A stretch of 64,000 nt of DNA from Coturnix japonica (GCF_001577835.2 NC_029532.1:6342606-6406605); one strand, 5' to 3'; positions 25,909 to 43,998 are shown, counted from the stretch's first letter. Notes: generated by a model from the sequence alone, not told the origin. A program made the numbers and translations.

Positions 25909-26451
25909 GTGAGTGGGGCCGCAGGGCTGTGCTGGTGGGGCGGGGGGGGCTGCGTGTGTGGCGGCCGCCTCAGGGCTGCTCGATTCGGGGTGTTGATGGA
26001 GGATGGATCCTAAAGAGCTAAAAGGGATCGCCTTGAACCCAGCATTGCGTCCCTATCACGGGGTGGGGGATGTTTGATGGTCGCTCCGTGCTGGGAGGCC
26101 GATGGAAATGTCCCCGTCCTGTGGCTCTGGTTGGAGCTGAGCGCTGTGACTCAGGGCTGCCCTGCGGCCTTAGAAGTGGCAGAGATGGATGGGGCAGGTT
26201 TAACTCGCTGTCATTGCTGCTGGTGCATAGAGCTCTTAGGGAAATAACGGTGTGAAATCAGCATCCTGCTCTTGTGATGGTGAGAATAACGGTGGTGCAA
26301 GGTCACGGTAAGGTTTGAGTTGTTGTAACGTGGACCTACGAGGAGCTGATGAATTCAGCAATCCAGAGTTTTGCAGCTCAGGAAGTTCTCGTTCCTACGT
26401 GTTTCTTTTGGGGAAAATTCATGTGTTTTACCTCTTGAAATCTTACAGACA

Positions 26452-26538
26452 ATGCAGCTGTCTACACGGTCACCTTCCCATTGCTCTCAACCAAAGACTG
26501 AACCATCTTCAGGCTCCACATCTTCCTGCCTTGGTTAA
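26452..26538 (+). promoter_or_regulatory. uORF 1 in INPP5E 5' UTR
   Basis: Four bases into the inferred second exon, an ATG opens a 28-codon frame (starting MQLSTRSPSHC) that ends in TAA at 26536-26538, well before the main start. It would be on every mRNA that uses the 26449 acceptor. Confidence 0.5.
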
Positions 26539-26597
26539 AGCTCTGTTAAAGCCCACGGAGTAAGCAAGGGAAAGAAAGCTATGCTGTGAGGAACTGC

Positions 26598-26639
26598 ATG
26601 TGTGGAGGAGCCCGTAGCTGGTACCCGGGAGGAGAATGA
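26598..26639 (+). promoter_or_regulatory. uORF 2 overlapping the INPP5E start (ATGA)
   Basis: ATG at 26598 opens a 13-codon frame whose TGA (26637-26639) overlaps the main ATG (26636-26638) as ATGA. A minimal ATG-CTG-TGA also lies at 26581. The overlap geometry allows termination-reinitiation control of INPP5E; this is inference. Confidence 0.5.
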
Positions 26640-29600
26640 GTTCTCTCAATGGGCTTTCGCAGCACTCAGGGACATGCATTACACAGAAGGCAGAAGGTGG
26701 AGCGGTGCAGGGCCTGCAAGCTAAAAAAGCAGGCAAAGCAGCAAAGAAGGAAGCCAGCAGCAATGGTGTTCTGAGCTTTGAATCTCCTCCACGCGTAGAA
26801 ACCTTATTGAATGAAACCTTAAAGCTTCTACCAGATGAACTCAAAGCTAACGTGAAAATTAAATCCATTACCCCAAGGCCTCCCAGGAAACCCCGGCTGG
26901 AGCGAGCTGCATCTTTGGATGAGAAGAACTGGAAGAGGTGGAGGAGGTTTAGAACTAGTCAGGAAAGTCTGACCGATCCCAACGAGACGAGCTCCTCCAA
27001 TGGTTCCCTGCAGGAAGCAGCTCTTACCTCTCCCATCAGGGGTAGAGCAGCCCCGTGTGCTCAGTGCTGCGAGCCAAACTCCTTGCACAGTTCACCAGAT
27101 GCCTCAGAAGAAAGTCCCATGGGGAAAAGCAAAGGAAGCACTTCTGACCTGGGGAAACGAGCCTCCGAGATCTCCAGTGCCTTTGGTGGGCTTCTGCGTG
27201 GGAAAGCGTTTGCAGGCAGCAAACCCAGGCTGTCCCAAATAATGCCTGCTCGACCTCTGCCGCCCATGGAGCTCAATGTGGCCTCTCATACGCTGAGGAC
27301 AGCAAATAAGATTGACCCAGATTTAATGGATTATCGCCATTATTCTCAGCACAAGTTTGGGAGGGTAAGCAACAGCTTCAGTGACACCAGGCTGCATGGC
27401 AACGGGACGCTCTATGATAATTGCTCCACAGACTCCATGAAATCTACGTTCAGTCTGCTCACTCCCATTCGTTCCAAGGATGTCCGAAGCAGGTACGTCC
27501 CCCAGCTTCTCCTGGCAAAGTCTGCTCTGTGTGGTAGGTGCTGGCTGCCTTGTTGGAACCCTGATGGTCAGAGGCAGAGAACTTGTGACTGAAGGTCTCT
27601 GTTGTTACTGAGGAGACTGGAAATGGTTTGTAGATGAAAATACTGGTACAGATACAGGTACAAATACTCCGTGTTCTCCTTTGGGCTGTGTATTGTTTTT
27701 CAGAAGAGAAAGATTTACTGTTGGTTTACTTGTAATATTTAAGTAAGCTGTTTTGAAGGATAAGGAGCAGTAGCTGTGCATGCTAACAGATGGGAATATT
27801 TCCGCTCTGTCTCAGATCTTGCACTATTCTTATAGAATAATCTTGGGTCTCATTACAGCACTTTCTCCTCCTGGGGCCCTGACCTCTTACTCAACTTGGC
27901 TGTCTTCATAAATTAGTTAAGCTTAGGTTATTGATTGAGGGGGGACTGATTTTGCTTGTTAAGGTATGGAATCCTCACTCTGCAAAGACCTCCCAGCACA
28001 CAGCACAAATGTGGCACAGATTGGGAAGTGTGCTGAATGGTAAAGGACACCAAGTACTCAGCTAAAAACAGTGTGCTGTAGGTACACAGTGCTCTGCAGG
28101 ACCTCAGGGGACAAATCTGATCAGTGATCCAAGGAGTGGGTGGCGGTAATAACAGGGAAAGTAATTCTGCTTTGAGTTGCTTTGTGTTTCTCGTACGTCT
28201 ATTACTTCTTATCTTTGAGTTTCTAAAAACTGCAGATAAACATTAAACAGATAAACACCTGCAGATAAACAGGTAAACATTAAGATAGCAGAATAGTGTA
28301 TAAAGACATTGTTTTCATGAGCTAAAGGTTTATTCTTGATTACCTTAATGTTTGAGCGTTAGATCTGTATTCCAATCATGATGCTCTTTTGTGGGTTTTC
28401 TGTTCACAGAAGCTATTTGGAAGGCAGCCTTCTGGCAAGTGGTGCCTTACTGGGAGCAGAAGAACTCAGCAGGTATTTCCCTGATAGGAATATTGGAATT
28501 TTTGTGGCCACCTGGAACATGCAAGGCCAGAAGGTACGTGCACATCATTCTCCAGATGCTTTTGGCAGCAGTAGAATTATCTTGTATTTATTACAGAGAT
28601 AAAGTCTCAGTATTGGAGTTCCTCGGGTACTCAGCATGGAAACAGCAAGAAGCTTCTTAGCAATTCTCTGGCTTTTTGTGGCAGCCCCTTGATGCCCTGT
28701 TGCTGTCAGGGTCTTGTGAAGGAGGTCTGATTGTTCAGTAAGAGAATATGCCTAAAGAATATCATCTCCTGTCTACATCTTTACTTAGCAAAGGAATTTA
28801 CAATGGATTCAAGTAGATGATTGAGAAGCTATGCTTGGAAGAACACAATCAGCCCTTGTGGTGTTCAGTAAATAGCCTGTGAGCTTGGTGACAAAATACA
28901 ACCTGGGAAATTAGAAATGTCACATTATCAGCCTGTGTAGCTGCAGCAACCAACCTGCAGAGTGCTGATACTGCTGGAGTGACAGCAGTTGAGATCATAG
29001 AATCATAGAATTACCCAGGTTGGAAAAGACCTTGAAGATCATCAAGTCCAACCACAGCCTAACCAGAACCCTAACTCTAAAAACCCTACACTAAATCATA
29101 TCCCTCAGTACCACATCCAAACAGCTCTTAAACACAGCCAGGGATGGCGATTCAGCTACCTCCCAAAGATCTACCTTTGGGAAGGAATATTCTTAGTAGT
29201 ATCCTATTTTAGAAGCATGAGTTGTTTGTAAATCTTGTAGCTTTATCTGCACTTCTCCTTTTGTAGTAAATCTTGTGATAATTCATGTTTTTAATAACAG
29301 GAACTTCCAGAGAATCTGGATGACTTCTTGTTGCCAACAGATCCTGACTATGCCCAGGACATGTATGTCATCGGGGTTCAAGAAGGCTGTCCAGACAGGT
29401 AGCAAAAACAATGTAATGAACCATCCTTTTTTCTTGTTGACTAGTAGCTTTGGTTTTAATTAGTCTGGAAATAATCATATTCCTCATAAACTGCCTTGTA
29501 ATGTCTGTGAATTCTTATTGTGTGAGCACCATGGGAAATGGGTGTTAGAGGAAAATGTCACTAAAATCCATAAATACAGAACGTGGCCCTTTTCCAGGAC

Positions 29601-32600
29601 AGCTAACAGAACTGCTGTTCAGTAAGGGTGTTATCTGAGCCAGCTGTAACCCACTGGCCCTTAGTGTTAGCAATCTAGTGCTTGTTAATACTACATTGCT
29701 CCAAAGTTTATTGTGTGAGATTGATTAGCCCTAGAAGAGCAGGTCAGAGCCTTGTGTCAGCCCCTGCTTTGTTTTTTTGTAGTTTTTCCTTCCAATGAGA
29801 ATTGTATTTCCTTAGAAATCCTTAGAAGGATTGCTCTGTTTTCACAATGCTGATTTTCTTTCCTGGTTGTTGTCTCTTATACTGTCTTTGTGATCCAGCT
29901 GTTGTTCTCTCCTGCAGAAGAGAGTGGGAAATCCGCCTCCAGGAGACGCTGGGCCCCCACTACGTCATGCTGTATTCTGCTGCTCATGGAGTGCTCTACA
30001 TGTCTGTCTTCATTCGAAGGGACCTGATCTGGTTCTGCTCAGGTGTGTGGTCCAGTATGAGCTGGAGAGTGGGGAGGTGAAAGGACTGCTGCTATCAGGT
30101 GTCTTGTCCTTTTCTCCAGGGCTGTCCCTCTCCTCCCTTTCATACTCTTTATCTCTGGAGCTTTTCTGTGACCACAGCTTCTCTTTCTCCTTCCAGAGGT
30201 GGAATATGCCACAGTGACAACTCGAATTGTATCTCAGATCAAAACCAAGGGAGCTCTGGGAATCTGCTTCACGTTTTTTGGGACCTCCTTTCTCTTCATT
30301 ACCTCCCATTTCACATGTGAGACACTTACAGTTTTGTTAGCAGTGTCCTGACTGAGGACGGGGGGGGTGGGGGTTGATTTATGAAAGAAAGAAGGCTGCA
30401 GGGGAGCACAAGAGCTGGACAGACTGAAGTCAAAGCTCAGCACTGCTGAACTGAAGAGGGGAGGGAGGGGAATATGTGTGATAGCAAACTGTGCATTTGT
30501 TTCCCTTATTGATAAAAAAAATCTGTGTGCTCCCTGGGGCAGTGTTCCTTCTTACAGGAATTTCTGATTCCCAATTGAAAGCTTTTTTTATCATCAGAAA
30601 TGGAGATGAATGAAAATGGTGCATCCTTGCCAGTAGTGGGATTTCTTTATTTCAGCTGGAGATAGTAAGGTGAATGAGAGGAAGCTGGACTACAATAAAA
30701 CCATTCAAGCACTTACCCTTCCTAAGGTCGTTCCGGACACAAACCCCTATCGATCCAGCTCTGGTAAGTGTGAAACATTCTTATGTATGAGCCCAAAAAG
30801 GGATCGTACAGAAATCCAAAGGGGAGTGTGAAAAGAAAGAGAAAATGGGAGGGTGGTTTTGAATTAGTTGATATAAAAAGGGGCTGTGTGTCTTTTCTAA
30901 CAATGGAGTTTCAGTGAACATGCAGCTCCATCAAATACTTTATTTTTCCTCCAAACTCAAAGGGAAAGAGAATTTTTTGTCTGCTTGTGGAGCTTTTTAG
31001 GATGTTTCCTTTCATACTGATGTGTTGGCCTTGAATCTGCAGGTGATGTCACGACTCGGTTTGATGAAGTATTCTGGTTTGGTGACTTCAACTTCCGACT
31101 AAATAAGGACCGTGAAACTGTGGATTCCATCTTGAACCAGAATCCAGAAACAGGAGTCTCCAAACTTCTGGCATATGACCAGCTTACCAGTGAAATGGGT
31201 AGAGGTAAGTAACAGCTGCCCCCCCAGCCTTCAGGGACAAAGGTTTCTACACACAGAAATGATTCCTGCCAGCTCCCTATTTTCTAAACATATTCACTGC
31301 TTTCTCTTGTTAAGATCACTAAAGAGGGAACTCAGCAGTTGTTGAATCTAGTGGGAGTCTATTAAAGAGAATTCTGCATTTTGCTGTGTATCTTGTGTAA
31401 TCTGCCAAGCTATTTATTGCTCTGTTTCATCTGGCTCCTCTTTGAAACTGACATCATTGTCTCACAGCACCAAGAGCATTTAGACTGAACAGGCAGCATA
31501 CACAAAGCATTGGGAGCTTTCAGTGGAAGGGGAAGCACATAGACCAAGTGTTGTTTGTTTAAATAGGCACAGTCTAGCTATTCGTCTTCACCATATAAGA
31601 ACCTGAACTTCCTACATTTCCAGAGCCTTGTCTTCCACTGTCATGTATGTACATGCTTGCTGTTCCTACCCAGCATTAGTCCAACAGTGGTGAATAAGTG
31701 CAGAATATGTGCCAGGGTGATGGAAGGAGGTTGTTGTTTACATTGTTCTCCCCCTCCCATACAGGGTCTATTTTCAAAGGATTCCAAGAGGCTGACATTC
31801 ATTTCCGCCCTTCCTACAAGTTTGACATAGGAAAGGACAGCTACGACACCACTTCCAAACAGAGGACTCCTTCCTACACGGTAAGAGAGGATTTCAGAGC
31901 AGCGCTCTTGGAAGGGCTGCTTATGTGTTTACCCATCTCCAGAGGGGATTCTCACCTACATTAAAAAACTGCTTTGAATACGCTCCCTCCTATAGTAGCT
32001 CTGCATGTAAAACAGCCATGCTGAAATTTATCAAGGACAGCAGGGCATGTGGAACTCTGAATAAAGGATTGTTGAGTACGTGAGAGTTTATCACAGACTG
32101 CCAGTCTTACTTTTTCCTGCCTCACATCATGTTCCAGTGCATTCATCCTCTGTGCTCAGAATTGGACATGAAAAGGCAATTGGGATCAGACATACATTCT
32201 TCATGACTGCATCCCTGTTCAAGAATTTCACTGAGTAGAGTCTGATAAATGAACTTGTGCTTCTCTCCAGCATAGATATGCAAAGGGAGTTACTGTGAGT
32301 TTCCTCTCTGTCTCCCAGGACCGAGTAGTGTTCCGCAGTCGGTACAGAGATGACATCCAAGCTGTTAAATACTCATCTTGTCCTGTGATCAAAACTTCAG
32401 ACCACCGTCCTGTGTTTGCGTTGTTCCGTGTGAAAGTGAGGCCTGGCAGGGACAAGTAAGTACCTGTTGGTGCTGTTCTTTACAACTGTATATATCTGCA
32501 GTGATCCTGAGGATACACTCCCTTTCAGAGTCCCTGAAATGGACTCAGTTCCCTGTTTGTTTTTTACCCAATAGTGCTGAGCAGTGATAGTGCTTAAGCC

Positions 32601-33239
32601 TCGCAGCTGACATCAGAAATCCTGGCTGACAGGTCTCTTAATCATCCTGAGGGAGATTAATGGAGTCTGTTGCAGTTGTCTGAGCCTGTGTTCTACCTGA
32701 TATGCAGCTCTCTGCTTTGCCTGAAAACATGGGCAGATTTCTTCCTCTGTTCCTCTTTCCCTTTCTTGGGGTCAGCGCTGTTTGCACTCCCAGTGGTGGC
32801 TGCATTCCAACATAGCTGTATGCCAGAAACTCCCAAGTTTCTTAATATTCCCCTGTCAGCTGCTGTGCTAGTGTAACTCCTCAGAAAATGCAGTTAAGTC
32901 ACTGAAATTCAGCATCTGGTATCAGATAGCTAGAAAAGGACAGTTACTTCTTCATCAATCAGAATTGGGATTTGGGTGGGGGGGGGTGTTAAAAAAAGGT
33001 TAAAAATAAATAAATCTGGCCCTTTGTTTTATGAATGAGCTGGTAAACATTGGGCAAACAGGAATGCATTTGTGCCCTAATCGAATGGCTTGTTTTCATA
33101 TTGCAGTATTCCACTTGCTGCGGGGCAGTTTGACAGAGAACTCTACTTGATTGGAATAAAGAGAAGGATTACAAGGGAACTTCAGAATCGACGACAGCAA
33201 AAGGACCAAAAATCCAGCAGCATATGTAGCATTTCCTGA
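26636..33239 (+). CDS. INPP5E: INPP5E, ciliary inositol polyphosphate-5-phosphatase (10 coding exons)
   Basis: INPP5E removes the 5-phosphate from PI(4,5)P2 and PI(3,4,5)P3 and keeps the ciliary membrane low in PI(4,5)P2; human defects cause Joubert and MORM syndromes. Coding exons: 26636-27492, 28410-28533, 29301-29398, 29918-30042, 30197-30316, 30656-30763, 31043-31204, 31765-31880, 32319-32455, 33107-33239 (1,980 nt, 659 aa; human 644). The N-terminal ~285 residues are Ser/Pro-rich and poorly conserved except for [15 protein letters not shown] and the block [13 protein letters not shown]. The 5-phosphatase domain follows, about 310-610, with [27 protein letters not shown] and SDHRPV all intact. 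The ciliary targeting motif FDRELYL is at 33129-33149 (residues 624-630), and the protein ends in the CaaX box CSIS for farnesylation and PDE6D-dependent transport. No disruption seen. Confidence 0.97.
28995..29170 (-). mobile_element. CR1 LINE 3' end, antisense, in INPP5E intron
   Basis: It begins with the tandem ATCATAGA terminal repeat in antisense orientation and continues through the block AGGTTGGAAAAGACCTTGAA and the phrase CAAGTCCAACCACAGCC. It represents the 3' ~175 bp of a galloanserine-type CR1 subfamily distinct from the other copies here. It lies in the intron between the exons ending 28533 and starting 29301. Confidence 0.9.
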
Positions 33240-34601
33240 GCTAAGAACTCCGCAACGCTTGTGTTAGAGGTGCCTGGAAAGAGCATTTCAAGCCACGGCA
33301 AAATCTGCAGGGAATTGTCTGCTTAAGCACCTCTGGCAGTTGCTGGGGCCTGTGAAGAATGTCTTAAACCTCATCCTGGATTCATTTGCATGAGGTAATC
33401 CATACAGCTCAAATGCTTTTGCTGAAGAAAAAACCGAGTTGGTTATTTAGGGCATCCATTCCAACGACGCAATATTGATGACCATACTGACCAGATGCAG
33501 TCTGTCTCTTCTAAGATGACTCCATACAGGGTCCACATCACTGGAAGTTGGCACGACTGGGGGCAAGGGACCTAAGAAAAACCTGCAGGAAGGTGAAAAA
33601 AGTTGGTTTGCCGGTTTGATTTGATCAGGTTACCCCTTGTATCTTGTGGGTTTGTTTTTTTCCTTACCTGTAGCCAAATGTGCAGTATGAATAATGGGGA
33701 CCACTTGGGGAATGTAGGCAGTTTTGTCTGTGGATGGTTACTCCTGAGTTGGGCTTTTTTGGGCCTCTGCAAGCAGGATCTGTATGAGTGTACTATCATA
33801 CATTCGAGGTGTATGAACATTGCCTTTCAGTCCTTATTCCGTAGGCCTTTTTGTTAGTGGGGAGGTGTGTAAATACCAATTCGCACACCACACATTCATC
33901 TGTTGGGATTGCTTGCAGCAATCTACTTTAAATCACCTCCCCCCCCTTCTGCCGTAGGACACTCCAATTGAAAACAATACTCTATAAATGCAGCTACTGT
34001 GTAATGCTCCACCAAAGTGATTGGGATCTTGAACTGAGTACTGAGGAAGCAAGCAGGGAAACTGCAGCAAGTCAGATCAGTGCCATTCTGTTCCCTCTGA
34101 CGACAGTTAAACTCGCTTTGTTTTTATTTTCCCAATTCAGTGAACTGTGAATAACTGGCTGTTTTTGATGTGGTGTTCCCCTAAGGCTAATACACGCATA
34201 TGAACTGGTATGGCACTGGTAAAAGGTTAAGTACAGCTAATATTTATAGGCACAGATTGGCTGGGTTATTAATCACCTCAGTAGTAATACCGTGCAAACA
34301 ATTTGGAAGTGCTGCTAACTATGCAACCTGTCCAAGACAGGGCTTCTGTTCTGCGGTACAAACATCTATGGCACTGACCTGTCTGTAGCCACCAGGTATT
34401 TGGATTTCCTTTCTTTTTAAAGGAATAAAAATGAATCAATATGGTACCTTAAATGAGAGCCAGTCTTATATTGCAGGGCTGTCAGAACTATAGCCATTCG
34501 ATTGTGATGCCTGCTAACCCTTTGGGTGACCTTAGCCATTCTTCTTCAGCTGGTAAAGCAAGACAGGCTTCTTTGGTATTATTTGCACTGAACAAATAAA
34601 G
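33240..34601 (+). other. INPP5E: INPP5E 3' UTR with two poly(A) signals
   Basis: No exon or repeat is evident. AATAAA hexamers lie at 34424-34429 and 34595-34600, giving 3' UTRs of about 1.2 or 1.37 kb. Confidence 0.6.
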
Positions 34602-36195
34602 GGCATTTCACCCGCCAGTTCAGGAAAGGTAGTGCTTCACTGCTCCATTTCAGAACTCTACTTGCTTCAGTCATTTAGAGATTTCTTTATTGTCTTTAAA
34701 AACATGCACTGCAACCAAATGACTTCCATTCTGTGAGTCCTGTAAGAAGCAATGTAACGTTTTGTTCCAGTTATGTAAGGTACGGTGATAAAGCAGATCG
34801 TAGCTGCCTCGTAGTATTCTACTCACGATTTGACTGTTCCTTACAACACACAACAAGCCGGTGAAATGCTGAGATCCAGCTGTCTCCATTTTTAAGCCCC
34901 TGTGGCAAGGGATTATTCATACCAAGGTGCTTTCTCATCTCTTCTGGGTCCCCATTTCTTCAATATGTGAAATATTTGCCATTTTTTTCTCTTTCTGGAA
35001 CACAAAGCAGTCCCATGTCTGTCACTTTCAGTATCGTGAGTTTTCTAAACACTGTCATTTCATTGAATTTAATTGCTTGCTGAGCTCCACACCACTGTAA
35101 GGCTGACAGTTCTGCCTTCTTTTTGCCAGGCCTTAAATTAATCTGATTGTTACTCTTGAAGAAAGATAGGGTACAAGTTTAAGGTGCAACTCCTTTGAAT
35201 ACTGGTTTGGGAGTAAGAGAAACTTTTATTCTTTAGCATAATTCACTTTCAAGTGAAAATCTACTTTCCCTTGGGTTCTAACACAATTACTGAGTTATTC
35301 CCAGACATATGATTTATTCTAAGAGTATTACAGATGGTAAATTACAGCAGTGAGATAATCCACAATGCTCGGAACAGAACCTGGATTGCAGCTTCTGTTT
35401 TGCATGGGTAATAACCAATAGTTCCCCAAGTCATTTTGACCAAATACTTTTTCCCCATGGCAATAGCTGTAATATTATCTGAAGAGAGAATATTAGAATA
35501 ATCTTTTTAGCAGCATTTTCAGCAGTCTCCCTCTACCCTTACAGGTCTTGCTAGAGTACAACATGTCAAACTGAAGTGTAATCTAAAGGAAATCCTTTAT
35601 AACAAGTGTGGTGAGCACCCTTGTGAAGGAAGGCTATTAATTAGAGGAACACACCTCTAATTATTAGCCTGAAGCCTTCTGTTATTTAATCCCATCTGGC
35701 CTACTGCCATTTGTCTGCCCTGTGTAGGTGCTGTGCCTGCAGGGGCAGGCAGGACACTGCTTTCCAGAAGGCAGACAGCGGGGTCTCTAATGTGCCATCC
35801 ACACTAATGCTGCTGAAAAGGCTGCTCCTACAACATGGCTTAATGGTAACACACAGCAGTGACTTCTCACGTATGTGCTTTGAGTAGCAGTGGTAAATAT
35901 TTGGGGTTGCAATGCTCTCCCCAGTACCAAGAGAAGGCTGCGTACGCTCATCTTGAGGATCAAAGTTCTCATCCTGAGCCAGGGTGGGCCTGTAAATCCA
36001 ACACAGTGAGCTCTTTGTAGCCCAATGTTCTGAAGCAGTTTTGCTCAGCTGTAATGTCACTCTGTGTCTGCACAGTATGCCTGGAAAGATCTGGGAGGGA
36101 GTGGAGCTGTAGCAGTATTATAAACGCACAAAACCAAAATGAAAGCAGCAGCAGGTCTTCATATATTCATATTCATATATTCAGGAAGTGCTGCT
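34602..36195. other. Convergent intergenic region INPP5E / PMPCA
   Basis: INPP5E ends rightward and PMPCA ends leftward here. I see no gene, RNA or repeat. On the minus strand, AATAAA appears at 35318-35313, 35230-35225 and 34691-34686, any of which could end PMPCA. An AT-rich stretch with a repeated CATATATTC-type motif lies at 36160-36185, just after the PMPCA stop. If the distal signals are used, the two 3' UTRs approach or overlap. Confidence 0.55.
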
Positions 36196-41699
<5,504 letters not shown>

Positions 41700-41761
41700 G
41701 TTGCCCTGCCACAGCGCGTCGCTTCCGGCCGGGGCTGCCGGGATGGGCGGAGCGCGGAGCG

Positions 41762-43998
41762 ATGGCGGCTGAGCTGAAGGCGGAACACACGGAACAGACG
41801 GAGCACAACCCGTTCTCCTTCCGAGAGTTCGTGAGGAGCAAAGCACGGAACTGCGACCGAGCTGCGACCGACAGAGCCGAGCAGCCCGGCCTCTTCAATC
41901 CCCCCCCTCATGCTGTGCCGCTCGGGCCCCTCCTCCTGCCGGGCCCGGTGCCCCGCTCTGAGGTAGAGGAGGATGAGGATGAGTTGGAGTGGAGCGGATC
42001 GTACCGGCCCGCGGCTGCAGAGCGGGAACACAGCGATGGATTGAGGGACAGCGCTGATACACGGCAACGGGGATACGAGGAGGTGACAGGGATGGAGATG
42101 GGACAGGGATGGAGGATGGAGGGATGGAGGATGGAGGGATGGAGGATGGAGGATGGAGGATGGAGGATGGAGGAATGGAGATGGGACCTCCCAGCCTTCT
42201 CGTACCCCCTGGTCCTGCCCTTGGGGTGTGTGCGGTGCAGTTAAACCGCTCTCCCATCTCTAACATGGATTTCTTCCTGTTCTCTTATAGCTGAAAGCAG
42301 AGAACGCCGCGTTGAGGAGGAGGGTCCGTGAGCTGCAGGAGATCTGTGGAGATCAAGCAGATGTGTGAGTGAGGAAAGGAATCCCTTGGGCTGCAGCCTA
42401 TAAAGGCAGTTCTATGAGATGCCTTTACTTCTTGTTATTACACAAACAAATAGTTTTTCGCTTCTTCCCCTGGAGTTTTCTTGTGGTTATTCTCCCAAGC
42501 CCAGTTCTGTTTTCCATCTCATTACAAGGATGAAAAAGCTTGAAAGAAAGCTCAAGGAAAACAAACTCAAAGAAGAGAAGGAAGCTCAGGACTTGGAAGC
42601 GATGGTGCAGCACGTGGAGCAGAACCTCCAGCTGATGACTGTAAGTGCTGCCATCCCCATCTCATACAGCTCTAACACAAACCACATCACTACCAGCAAT
42701 ACCACCCAGCCTTCCACCATCTCACACTCATCCTTTATTCCCCTTCAGAAACGGGCTGTTAAGGCAGAAAACAACGCTACGAAACTAAAGCAGGAGAACG
42801 CATTGCTTCAGGTACAAAGCAGTGATATCCTCAAGGCACCTCGCTCAGTTGTGTGTTACATTACAGAATCACAGAATGACCCGGGTTGGAAGGGACCTCA
42901 AGGACCATGTAGTTCCAACCCCCCTGCCTGGCAGGGCCACCACACATACACCTTTACTAGATCAGGTTACCCAGGAGATCCCATAGAGACCCCATAATAC
43001 CCCATAGATCCCCATAGAGACCCCATAGATCAGGTTGCCCAGGGCCCCGTCCAACCTGGCCTTGAACACCTCCAAGGACGGGGCATCCACAACCTCCCTG
43101 GGCAGCCTGTTCCAGGGCCTGACCACTCTCCTAGTGAAGAACTTCCCCCTAACATCCAACCTAAATCTTCCCTCTTTTAACTTAAAACCATTTCCCCGTG
43201 TCCTGCTATTGTCAGCCCTTTCCAAGAGTTTACTCCCCTCCTGGGAGTAAGTTCCCTTCAGGTATTGAAAGGCTGCAATGAGGTCACCCCGCAACCTTCT
43301 CTTCTCCAGGCTGAACAAACCCAACTCCCTCAGCCTGTCCTCATAGGGGAGGTGCTCCAGCCCCCTGATCATCTTCCTGTCCCTCCTCTGGACCCTTTCC
43401 ATAATCTCCATGTCTTTCTTGTACTGAGGGCTCCACACCTGGACACGGTACAACAGATGGGGCCTCACAAGAGCCGAGTAGAGAGGGACAATCACCTCCC
43501 TATCCCTGCTGACCACCCCTCTCCTGATGGAGCCCATTTCCCATTTGCTTTTATTTACATTCTCATTATGGAGCATTTTATTTCCCTCTCCCAGGTCCAG
43601 CTGAAGAATTACCAGCTGGAGAACGAAGCCCTGAGGTCGGGGCAGTCAGCAAACCTGGCTGTGGTGAGGCAGAACGCAGACACAGCCCTACAGAACCTCC
43701 TGGCTGTCATCACCAGCTCTCGATCTTCAATCAAGTAAGTTGTTTTCAACTTACAGGTGTTTAATACTGATAGCAGCCAAAGGATCGACATCCCCTACAG
43801 GTGTTTGGTTTAATGGCTGTGTTCTTTATTGTGGTCAGTCCCTGTCCTGGTTTAGTTGCTGTGTGCTGTATCCTCCCCATTCTAACGCAGTGTTTCTCCC
43901 ATAGGCAGCTGCTTTCTGGAGCAGAATCACTACAGCTCGTCGCCGACCTCCTTAAATCCATAGACAGAGTTTCGGAGGTGTCGGATGATGGGCAATGA
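41762..43998 (+). CDS. ENTR1: ENTR1 (SDCCAG3), endosome-associated trafficking regulator (6 exons)
   Basis: ENTR1 is a coiled-coil protein of endosomes, centrosome and midbody, linked to receptor recycling, cytokinesis and ciliogenesis. Exons: 41762-42082, 42291-42364, 42529-42640, 42749-42811, 43595-43734, 43905-43998 (804 nt, 267 aa). The main human isoform is about 435 aa: the N-terminal ~100 human residues ahead of NPFSFREF and much of the Ser-rich middle are absent here. Conserved parts are [12 protein letters not shown] (residues 16-27), an acidic stretch ([17 protein letters not shown]), and the coiled coil from [15 protein letters not shown] through [17 protein letters not shown] to [14 protein letters not shown]. 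The start lies 62 bp from the PMPCA start. Intron 4 contains a CR1 that itself carries a minisatellite insertion. Confidence 0.93.
42098..42182 (+). repeat. (GGATGGA)n simple repeat in ENTR1 intron 1
   Basis: About 85 bp of GGATGGA and GGATGGAG units start shortly after the exon 1 donor at 42082/42083. Likely length-variable. Non-coding. Confidence 0.9.
42863..43553 (-). mobile_element. CR1 LINE, antisense, in ENTR1 intron 4
   Basis: A 5'-truncated CR1 of about 0.64 kb (excluding an internal insertion). On the minus strand it keeps an open frame of roughly 180 codons for the C-terminal part of ORF2 ([37 protein letters not shown]), so it is fairly young. The 3' end at 42863 carries the CAGAATCACAGAATG-type terminal repeat. 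TTACATT occurs at both ends (42856-42862 and 43555-43561), a plausible target-site duplication. A 51-bp TATGGGG-type segment interrupts it at 42976-43026. Confidence 0.92.
42959..43043 (-). repeat. Minisatellite segment between 17-bp direct repeats inside the CR1
   Basis: AGATCAGGTTACCCAGG (42959-42975) and AGATCAGGTTGCCCAGG (43027-43043) flank 51 bp of CCCATAGAGACC-type units. The CR1 consensus has the 17-mer only once, so the segment arrived by insertion with a target duplication or by local duplication and expansion. Confidence 0.8.

Noticed and set aside
42962-43576. 204-codon minus-strand frame in ENTR1 intron 4
   Set aside because: It is the C-terminal part of CR1 ORF2 with a minisatellite tail, a LINE fragment and not a host gene.
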